From: JACMLD01 sp033761915 | GTDB taxonomy: Bacteria > Bacteroidota > Bacteroidia > Chitinophagales > Chitinophagaceae | Direction of reading: 5' to 3' | NCBI GenBank assembly: GCA_033761915.1 | Contig: JANRMC010000117.1 | Location: 1 to 27,899 of the forward strand | DNA: 27,899 nucleotides | Part shown: positions 22,451 through 27,899 of the stretch, piece after piece | Layout: each line of letters opens with the position of its first letter | Position numbering within the stretch: position 1 is the first letter of the stretch | Translations under genes and position numbers: made by a program | The notes under the pieces: model-generated | Seen by the model: only the letters and a program-made list of their open reading frames with translations | Database searches by the model: none | What the model was told of the DNA's origin: nothing

Positions 22451-22506
22451 GGCTGTTGAAATATATTCTCCTGCCGGTTACCAAAAAATCTCTCCTCTCA
22501 TTCCAT

Positions 22507-22514
22507 TATCTTTG
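22507..22514 (+). promoter_or_regulatory. Candidate -7 box of pheT
   Basis: TATCTTTG followed by C, a perfect TAnnTTTG match, 26 bases before the pheT ATG. No clean -33 TTTG is visible. The short leader leaves no room for a T-box or other amino-acid-sensing attenuator. Confidence 0.45.
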
Positions 22515-22540
22515 CCGCAATTGAAAAGAGATAAACGAGT

Positions 22541-24967
22541 ATGACTATTAGTTACAAATGGCTGAGTGAATATTTGCCGGTTACCATAGAACCGGAAAAA
22601 CTGAGTAAAATTTTAACCAGCCTTGGTTTGGAAGTGGAAAGCCTGGAAGCATTTGAAGAAGTGAAAGGTGGCATGCAAGGCCTTGTTATTGGAGAAGTAC
22701 TGGAATGCGAAAAACACCCGAACGCAGATAAATTATCGGTTACCAAAGTAAATGTGGGTGGTGATGCGCCTTTGCAGATTGTATGTGGCGCACCCAATGT
22801 TGCTGCGGGGCAAAAAGTGGTGGTAGCCACGGTGGGCACAACTATTTATCCTAAAAAAGGGGATGCGCTTACCATGAAGGTTGCCAAAATAAGAGGGGTG
22901 GAAAGCCATGGTATGATTTGCGCTGAAGATGAAATTGGCCTGAGCGATGACCATGCTGGCATTTTAGTTTTACCTGCGGCAGTTATTGTTGGTACGCCTG
23001 CTGCTGATTACTTTAAGCCTTATACCGATTGGATATATGAAATAGGCCTTACCCCCAACCGCATGGATGCTATGAGCCATTTGGGTGTGGCAAGAGATGT
23101 TTGCGCTTACTTAAGCCATCACAACAAAAAAGAACACAAAGTTGTAAGTCCTTATAAAAACAACTGGAAGAGTGATGCCAATACACTACCAATAACTGTT
23201 GCTATTGAAAACAGCAATGCCTGCCAGCGATACAGCGGGGTAAGCATTAGTGGTGTAGCGGTAAAGGAAAGTCCGCAATGGTTGCAGCAAAAATTAAAAG
23301 CTATAGGTGCCCGGCCCATTAATAACATTGTAGATATTACTAATTATATTTTACACGAGACCGGCCAGCCCCTGCATGCTTTTGATGCTGATAAAATAAC
23401 TGGCAACACTATTGTTGTTAAAAATCTGCCTGCCGGTACCACATTTACAACGTTAGATGATAAAGAACGCAAGCTGAATGCAGAAGATTTAATGATATGC
23501 AACAGCACCGATGGTATGTGTATTGCTGGCGTATTTGGCGGCTTACACAGCGGTGTAAGCAACAGCACCACAAATATATTTTTAGAAAGCGCCTGGTTTA
23601 ACCCGGTTGACATTCGTAAAACATCGTTCCGCCATGGGTTGCGTACAGATGCTGCCACCCGCTTTGAAAAAAATACAGATATCAGTAACACTGTAAATGT
23701 TTTAAAAAGGGCCGCTTTATTAATTAAAGAACTGGCCGGCGGAACTATTGCTTCAGAGATAGTAGATGTTTACCCAGCTGCCAAAGAAAAAGCAACCATT
23801 GCTTTAAAATATCACTACTTAAAAAAATTAAGCGGAAAGAATTATCACTCAGACACGGTTAAAAATATTTTAACTGCTTTAAATTTTGAAATTGTAAAAG
23901 ACGATATTGATGCTTTGTGGGTAGCCGCCCCCTACAGCAAGCCCGATATTACCTTACCAGCCGATGTGGTGGAAGAAATTATGCGGATAGACGGGTATGA
24001 TAATATTGAAATACCTGCCACTATTGCCATAACCCCATCGGTAGACACAGACGGCTACAAGCATACCTACAAAGAAAAAACAGCCAACTACCTGGCCGGG
24101 CTTGGTTTCAACGAAATTATTACCAACTCTATTACCAATACGGCATTTTATACAGAAGATGAATTGAAGCAGAGTGTAACCATGTTAAACAGCCTGAGTG
24201 CCGATTTGAATATGATGCGTCCTTCTATGCTCGAAACCGGATTGCAGGTAGTGGCCCATAACTTAAACCGTAAAAATTTAAACCTTAAACTGTTTGAGTT
24301 TGGCAAAACCTACCACCAATATAAAGCAGGTCAGTACCAGGAAAACGAATACCTCAGCCTTTATATTTCTGGTAACACCGCTGCCGATAATTGGAAACAA
24401 AAAGGAGTTGCGGCAGACTTGTACTACGCAAAAGGAGTTGCACAACAGGTATTGCAACTGTTGGGCATAAAAGACATATCAGTAAAAGCAACCCTAGCAA
24501 ACAAATTAGAGCATGCTGTAGAAATAAGTACCGGTAAAACAACCATTGCTCATATTGGCGCTGTGGCAAAATCCAGCTTGCAGCAGTTTGATATTAAGCA
24601 AACCACCTGGTTTATTAATTTTAACTGGACCAGTATTTTACAACAGGTACAAAAGCAGGCAATAAAATATACTGAGTTGCCCAAACAGTTACCTGTTTAC
24701 AGAGATCTTTCTATGCTGGTAGCCACCAACACCAGTTATGAAGCCATTGAGCAAAGTGTTCAAAAAATTAAACTGGGCAAATTGCAGCAGGTACAGTTAT
24801 TTGATGTTTTTGAAAGCGAGAAACTGGGTGCCGGTAAAAAATCATTAGCCATCAGTTTTACGTTTTTAGATGAAGAAAAAACGCTTACTGATAAAGAGAT
24901 TGATCGTATGATGGACAAAATTATGACAGCTATAGAAAAAGAAACCGGTGCAGAAATAAGAAAATAA
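22541..24967 (+). CDS. pheT: Phenylalanyl-tRNA synthetase beta subunit
   Basis: Beta subunit of the (alpha-beta)2 synthetase that charges tRNA-Phe, 808 residues, normal length. The N-terminus MTISYKWLSEYLPV is typical. A tRNA-binding (EMAP-like) domain follows at about 45-155 with LVIGEVLECEKHPNADKL. The B3/B4 editing region contains GLTPNRMDAMSHLGVARD and ARPINNIVDITNYI. B5 is around residues 400-480 with PADVVEEIMRIDGYDNI, then come the catalytic-like core and a C-terminal ferredoxin-like anticodon-binding domain (VYRDLSMLVATNTSYE to the end). pheS is not adjacent, as in many Bacteroidota. Its own -7 box lies just upstream. It is followed by repeat copy 9 and a small coiled-coil gene. Confidence 0.97.
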   Translation: MTISYKWLSEYLPVTIEPEKLSKILTSLGLEVESLEAFEEVKGGMQGLVIGEVLECEKHPNADKLSVTKVNVGGDAPLQIVCGAPNVAAGQKVVVATVGTTIYPKKGDALTMKVAKIRGVESHGMICAEDEIGLSDDHAGILVLPAAVIVGTPAADYFKPYTDWIYEIGLTPNRMDAMSHLGVARDVCAYLSHHNKKEHKVVSPYKNNWKSDANTLPITVAIENSNACQRYSGVSISGVAVKESPQWLQQKLKAIGARPINNIVDITNYILHETGQPLHAFDADKITGNTIVVKNLPAGTTFTTLDDKERKLNAEDLMICNSTDGMCIAGVFGGLHSGVSNSTTNIFLESAWFNPVDIRKTSFRHGLRTDAATRFEKNTDISNTVNVLKRAALLIKELAGGTIASEIVDVYPAAKEKATIALKYHYLKKLSGKNYHSDTVKNILTALNFEIVKDDIDALWVAAPYSKPDITLPADVVEEIMRIDGYDNIEIPATIAITPSVDTDGYKHTYKEKTANYLAGLGFNEIITNSITNTAFYTEDELKQSVTMLNSLSADLNMMRPSMLETGLQVVAHNLNRKNLNLKLFEFGKTYHQYKAGQYQENEYLSLYISGNTAADNWKQKGVAADLYYAKGVAQQVLQLLGIKDISVKATLANKLEHAVEISTGKTTIAHIGAVAKSSLQQFDIKQTTWFINFNWTSILQQVQKQAIKYTELPKQLPVYRDLSMLVATNTSYEAIEQSVQKIKLGKLQQVQLFDVFESEKLGAGKKSLAISFTFLDEEKTLTDKEIDRMMDKIMTAIEKETGAEIRK

Positions 24968-25002
24968 ATAAGGTAGCCGGCAGTTATACTCCGGTCATCA
25001 TT

Positions 25003-25022
25003 CTTGCGTCGCACACTTCAGC
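25003..25022 (+). repeat. Dispersed intergenic repeat, copy 9
   Basis: Reads CTTGCGTCGCACACTTCAGC, with ATT immediately upstream. Copy 3 in the atp unit has the same ATT flank and the same CACACTTC second part. The following AACAGTGCTGG extends the similarity with copy 4 (ACCAGTAAACC). It lies in the 86-base gap between pheT and the coiled-coil gene. Confidence 0.85.
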
Positions 25023-25053
25023 AACAGTGCTGGTATAAACAATAAGCAATATT

Positions 25054-25347
25054 ATGCAAGATCAATTGCACCAACAGGTAAAACGCATTAGCGATAAACT
25101 GCAGCAACTGCTGAAGCAACACCAGCAACTGCAAAAGCAATACGCCATTTTACAAGATGAGCACCGGCAGTTGAAAGAAGAAGCAAACAACAAAAATGTA
25201 TTAGTGGATGACTTGCAGCAAAAAGTAGCCGTATTAAAAACAGCTACCAATAATTTAACAGAAGCAGATAAAAAAGAATTAGAAAAGCGCCTTAACCATT
25301 ACATAAAAGAAATTGACCGTTGTATCAACCTGCTGGGAGAGAAATAA
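25054..25347 (+). CDS. Small coiled-coil protein (possible division-associated)
   Basis: A 97-residue, almost fully helical protein rich in Gln, Lys and Leu. It shows a heptad pattern through HQQVKRISDKLQQLLKQH (a 20-residue limit applies; the pattern continues to about residue 65) and ends with LEKRLNHYIKEIDRCINLLGE. There is no signal peptide. The gene lies between pheT and zapA, an order seen in other Bacteroidota, and the length and composition recall ZapB-like division proteins, but there is no sequence proof. It converges on the 84-residue gene with only two bases between stop codons and no hairpin, so the transcripts probably overlap. Confidence 0.75.
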   Translation: MQDQLHQQVKRISDKLQQLLKQHQQLQKQYAILQDEHRQLKEEANNKNVLVDDLQQKVAVLKTATNNLTEADKKELEKRLNHYIKEIDRCINLLGEK

Positions 25348-25349
25348 TA

Positions 25350-25604
25350 TTAAACCCTTTTCACCAGCCGGGTTTTCATTTCATCTTCTCCCTGCGATAC
25401 CTCCAGTGTGTATACACCGTAAGGCAAATGATTCAGCCCACGCCAGGTAATTTCACGTTCTTGTTCAGGTAATGTGGCTTCAAGCGTTCCGCAAATGCTA
25501 CCCCTCTCGTCTTTAAGCACAGCTCTTAAACAAGAAGAAGAACAGTTAGCTAATTCAAGTTTCAGTGCATCTATAAACACCGGATACTTAACTTTGGCAA
25601 ACAT
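25350..25604 (-). CDS. 84-residue protein resembling a type IX sorting tail, without signal peptide
   Basis: I do not assign a function. The 84-residue product is beta-rich: MFAKVKYPVFIDALKLEL, a serine/cysteine stretch NCSSSCLRAVLKDERG, then ATLPEQEREITWRGLNHL, summarised, and the end YGVYTLEVSQGEDEMKTRLVKRV in pieces as PYGVYTLEV and MKTRLVKRV. The L-P-x-G-V-Y-T-L-x-V followed by a basic, valine-ending tail recalls the C-terminal sorting domain used by the type IX secretion system. Here it is the whole protein and has no signal peptide, so it cannot be exported in the usual way. It converges tightly on the coiled-coil gene and is divergent from zapA, sharing a region with two DnaA-box-like sites. 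Confidence 0.7.
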   Translation of the reverse strand: MFAKVKYPVFIDALKLELANCSSSCLRAVLKDERGSICGTLEATLPEQEREITWRGLNHLPYGVYTLEVSQGEDEMKTRLVKRV

Positions 25605-25678
25605 TGGACGGTTAGTTTTGAGTTTAGAGGCTTTCTAGCAATATTGGCAGGGAATGTTTAATAGGGAGGGAAAGATCA

Positions 25679-25698
25679 AGTGGATAAAGTGTGGATAA
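25679..25698 (+). promoter_or_regulatory. Two adjacent DnaA-box-like sites upstream of zapA
   Basis: AGTGGATAA at 25679-25687 and TGTGGATAA at 25690-25698, in direct repeat with 11 bases start to start. The second is a perfect match to the classical DnaA box (reverse complement TTATCCACA); the first differs at one base. They lie 32-51 bases before the zapA ATG and overlap the region where a -33 element would sit, given a -7-like TATTTTTA at 25710-25717. Confidence 0.5.
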
Positions 25699-25729
25699 AT
25701 ATAGGATAGTATTTTTAATAAACAAACAA

Positions 25730-26011
25730 ATGGCAGAATTAATTCCAATAAATATTGTCATTGCCGATCGCAGTTATCGCATTAAAGTCGATCCCAAAGA
25801 CGAAGAGGTTGTACGTAAAACCGTAAAAATTATCAATGATAAAGTAGTAGAATATAAAACCCAGTTTGCCGGTAAAGACATGCAAGACTACCTGGGTATG
25901 GTGGTAATATGGTATGCCACCACACAGGCCGGCAGCGGCAGCATACCCGTTTCTACTGAGTTAAGCCAGCAATTGCAAAAGCTGGAATCGCTTTTAGATA
26001 AAGGCATATAA
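25730..26011 (+). CDS. zapA: Cell division protein ZapA
   Basis: FtsZ-binding protein that bundles Z-ring filaments at mid-cell. From ATG 25730 the 93-residue product begins MAELIPINIVIADRSYRIKV and shows the family pattern DPKDEEVVRKTVKIINDKV, followed by the central YKTQFAGKDMQDYLGMVVIW, and a C-terminal helix for the dimeric coiled coil. A longer frame from 25691 would include the DnaA-box region and is not supported. The stop codon lies inside a strong hairpin (26008-26047). Two DnaA-box-like sites just upstream may tie its expression to replication initiation, which would need experiment. The coiled-coil gene between pheT and this one is a possible partner. Confidence 0.92.
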   Translation: MAELIPINIVIADRSYRIKVDPKDEEVVRKTVKIINDKVVEYKTQFAGKDMQDYLGMVVIWYATTQAGSGSIPVSTELSQQLQKLESLLDKGI

Positions 26012-26047
26012 CTAATAAGCCGGGCATAAACCCGGCTTATTAGTTAT
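26008..26047. terminator. Perfect 17-bp bidirectional terminator
   Basis: Positions 26008-26024 pair with 26031-26047 around a 6-base loop. The stem starts within the zapA stop codon. It lies 21 bases beyond the 3' end of the convergent DUF6263-type gene and should serve both. Confidence 0.85.
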
Positions 26048-26068
26048 AGCGTCCTATAATTTTTAATG

Positions 26069-26905
26069 TTACAATTTTTTGGCAGCGGTGGTGGCCACTA
26101 CTTTCATGTCAATGGGCACACTTTGCCCCATTACACTAATAGAACCTTTTACATCCATATTGGTGCTGCCATTTTTTAGCCAGCCGGTAGCCGTTTCATA
26201 AACAGACTCACCTTTAATAGTGCCGTTTAGTTCAATTTGCATTTCCATACCATTCATTTCGGTGGCGCCATTTTTAACCATTACACCTGTTACCGCCACA
26301 ATCAATTCGTCGCCTTTAATTTCTTTAAGAGTATAGGTATTAACCAATTTAACAGTTTCCGCCGTACCGGAAGAATCCACCCAGGTATCACCCGGCTTTA
26401 GCGTTTTTGATGGCACAGGTACCAGGTAGGGTAATTGCTGGCCAACAGCAATGCTGCCAGAAACGCCAGACAAGTCGTTCATTGGGTTAGATTCACCACT
26501 CTTTGACTCTGGCGCAACCAGTACCTTACCAGTGGCACTTATCTTATACTCCTCTTCCACGCCAATTTTACCTTTTACTGCTTCGCCCATTTGTCCATCC
26601 ATATCTTCTTTCTTATCAGAGTCAAAGCTTATTTCTTGCCCCATCATAGTGGCATTCATTGTCATCTTTTTTAGCAACTGGCTCAACGTAAAACCATTTG
26701 CAGAAGCCTCTTTTACCTCAGTAACTGTAGTGCCTACTGTTTCAGTAAGATTCTCCATACTTTGTCCCATCATTTCCATAGTCATGGTCATTTTGGTGCT
26801 AATTGTAGTTTCCAGTTTTTGCCCCTTGGCAATTACAATTTTTTGTGCTTGCAAACCAATGGTAGCGGTTAAAACAAACAAATACGCTAATACAAATCGT
26901 TTCAT
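26069..26905 (-). CDS. Secreted protein, DUF6263-like
   Basis: Signal peptide MKRFVLAYLFVLTATIGLQAQ with cleavage after QA, then a 257-residue mature protein, beta-rich and methionine-rich. Repeated MMGQ motifs (MEMMGQSMENL, ATMMGQEISFD, VMGQSVPID) and the pattern KLETTISTKMTMTM, with PLP-like VPVPSKTLKPGDTW in the middle, match the DUF6263 type of exported Bacteroidota proteins as I remember it. Function is unknown. There is no lipobox and no catalytic motif, so it is probably periplasmic. It is transcribed towards zapA and away from rny. Methionine-rich repeats might bind copper or be structural; this is a guess. Confidence 0.78.
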   Translation of the reverse strand: MKRFVLAYLFVLTATIGLQAQKIVIAKGQKLETTISTKMTMTMEMMGQSMENLTETVGTTVTEVKEASANGFTLSQLLKKMTMNATMMGQEISFDSDKKEDMDGQMGEAVKGKIGVEEEYKISATGKVLVAPESKSGESNPMNDLSGVSGSIAVGQQLPYLVPVPSKTLKPGDTWVDSSGTAETVKLVNTYTLKEIKGDELIVAVTGVMVKNGATEMNGMEMQIELNGTIKGESVYETATGWLKNGSTNMDVKGSISVMGQSVPIDMKVVATTAAKKL

Positions 26906-27079
26906 TTTTGTAGTTTAAAGTTTAAGCAAAGAAACACAAATACGGCATATTTTGCCCTTTTCGTATTTTAATATTTATACAATATTGCAGATGCATGTGT
27001 TTAAAAACCCGTTGCAGTTTTCCTAAAAAAATTGCCAAACCGGCATTTAATACTCAAACTGGTGACTGCGGTGCGTCAA

Positions 27080-27103
27080 ATTGCAGCATCTTTCGTATTT
27101 TCG
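27080..27103 (+). promoter_or_regulatory. Candidate promoter of rny
   Basis: ATTG at 27080-27083, 12-base spacer, TATTTTCG at 27096-27103 (one change from TAnnTTTG). Same geometry as the dnaB, synthase and lpxA candidates. The leader would be about 75 bases. Confidence 0.35.
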
Positions 27104-27183
27104 CCAACTATCACCATTTACACAAAACAAAAACTACGCAGCTGTTTTTAAATGGATTGTAAACCGTATTAAAAAAATGAACA

Positions 27184-27899
27184 ATGGACTCCAACATACT
27201 ATTATTAATTACCGGTGCTGGCGCCTTAGTAGCCGGCGTTGTAGCGGGTAAGCTAATCTTTGCAAAGAACACCCAAAAGAAACTGGAAGAAGCAGAAAAT
27301 CAATCTCAAAGCATACTTAAGGAAGCAGAATTAAGAGCAGAAACCATCCGGAAAGAAAAAGAACTGGAGGTGAAAGAGAAATTCGTGCAACTGAAAGCAG
27401 CTCACGATAAGGATGTAAATGAGCGCAACCGTAAGATTAACGATACTGAAAACAGAATAAAGCAAAAGGAAGTTTCTATTAACCAGAAAGAAACTTCATT
27501 AGAAAAGCAGATAAAAGAAAACGAAGCCATCAAAGAAAACCTAAATCGCCAGATTGAGGTGGTAAACGTTAAAAGAACCGAGCTGGAAAAGCATCAGGAA
27601 GAGCATATCCGCCGCCTGGAAAAAGTAGCCGGCCTAAGTGCTGATGAGGCAAAAACCCAATTAATTGAAAGCCTGAAACAAGAAGCACAAACAAGAGCCC
27701 TCGGCATTCAGCAAGAAATTATAGACGACGCCAAACAAAAAGCCAACAAAGAAGCCCGGAAAATAATTATTCAAACCATTCAGCGTACGGCTGCTGAACA
27801 GGCTATTGAAAACTCTATTACCGTTTTCAATCTGGAAAGCGATGAAATTAAAGGCCAGATTATCGGAAGAGAGGGCCGTAACATTCGCGCCATAGAAGC
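27184..27899 (+). CDS. rny: Ribonuclease Y, N-terminal part (cut by window end)
   Basis: Membrane-anchored endoribonuclease that starts mRNA decay. The first 238 residues are present. ATG 27184 (MDSNILLLITGAGALVAG) gives the usual N-terminal helix; a competing ATG at 27178 is out of frame. A long Lys/Glu-rich coiled coil runs from about residue 30 to 190, and the KH domain begins near the end with DEIKGQIIGREGRNIRAIE. The HD catalytic domain lies beyond the window. The gene follows the DUF6263-type gene divergently, and a promoter candidate is 80 bases upstream. It often lies near zapA in Bacteroidota, as here. Confidence 0.93.
   Translation, partial: MDSNILLLITGAGALVAGVVAGKLIFAKNTQKKLEEAENQSQSILKEAELRAETIRKEKELEVKEKFVQLKAAHDKDVNERNRKINDTENRIKQKEVSINQKETSLEKQIKENEAIKENLNRQIEVVNVKRTELEKHQEEHIRRLEKVAGLSADEAKTQLIESLKQEAQTRALGIQQEIIDDAKQKANKEARKIIIQTIQRTAAEQAIENSITVFNLESDEIKGQIIGREGRNIRAIE

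Noticed and set aside
22451..22540. T-box or attenuator in front of pheT
   Set aside because: The leader predicted from the -7 box is only about 20 bases, with no hairpin pair or anticodon loop.
22552..25014. Several open frames antisense to pheT and its flanks
   Set aside because: They mirror the codon pattern of pheT and have no family features.
1783..25022. CRISPR array or insertion sequence as the cause of the repeats
   Set aside because: Spacing is irregular over kilobases, copies are in both orientations, and no cas gene or transposase lies in the window.
26012..27183. 6S RNA (ssrS) near zapA
   Set aside because: 6S RNA lies next to zapA in E. coli, so I looked. The space after zapA is filled by a terminator, and the 26906-27183 stretch shows no long bulged hairpin.

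Overview
The window looks like a chromosomal segment of a Bacteroidota bacterium, most likely of the Chitinophagaceae or a close relative. This rests on several things: promoter-like TAnnTTTG boxes upstream of many genes with little sign of Shine-Dalgarno sequences; an atpD-atpC pair without the other ATP synthase genes; an epsilon subunit that has only its beta-sandwich; a short TonB-dependent outer-membrane receptor; an alpha-oxoamine synthase of the kind linked to sphingolipids; and the order pheT - small coiled-coil gene - zapA near rny. No phage, transposase, CRISPR array, tRNA or rRNA gene was recognised.

Layout. 1-1429 (minus) holds an AT-richer cassette of three unrecognised genes: a four-helix membrane protein, a 91-residue beta-rich protein and a secreted protein cut by the window edge. 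A long gene-poor stretch (1430-2284) leads to dnaB (replicative helicase), which converges on a sensor histidine kinase with no response regulator beside it. Next come yqgE, the convergent atpD-atpC pair, a DUF4870 membrane protein and a GNAT acetyltransferase. 9581-12883 is a plus-strand group of a CxxCH haem-binding protein, an anchored unknown protein and a haem-type TonB receptor. 13046-15722 (minus) encodes an M19-like dipeptidase and an esterase lipoprotein, and a secreted unknown follows on plus. The sphingolipid-type synthase (minus) and lpxA plus an ABC ATPase (plus) diverge from one 480-base control region. Then come nifS-iscA (minus), mce plus a GNAT gene (plus), pheT, a coiled-coil gene, an 84-residue unknown, zapA, a DUF6263-type secreted protein, and the first 238 codons of rny.

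How they fit together. Most genes are housekeeping: replication and division (dnaB, coiled-coil gene, zapA), energy (atpD, atpC), translation and RNA decay (pheT, rny), Fe-S assembly (nifS, iscA), envelope lipids (lpxA, synthase) and probably haem uptake (9581-12883).

The most striking unexplained structure is a short dispersed repeat with consensus GTTGCGTCGCAC-M-CTTCAGC. It occurs nine times, always between genes and in both orientations. Two pairs are inverted: one pair brackets the control region of the haem operon, and the other forms a 15-bp perfect hairpin. The core TGCGWCGCA is a palindrome about one base. Also notable are two adjacent DnaA-box-like 9-mers directly upstream of zapA, and four promoter candidates (dnaB, synthase, lpxA, rny) sharing the unusual arrangement WTTG-N12-TAnnTTYG.
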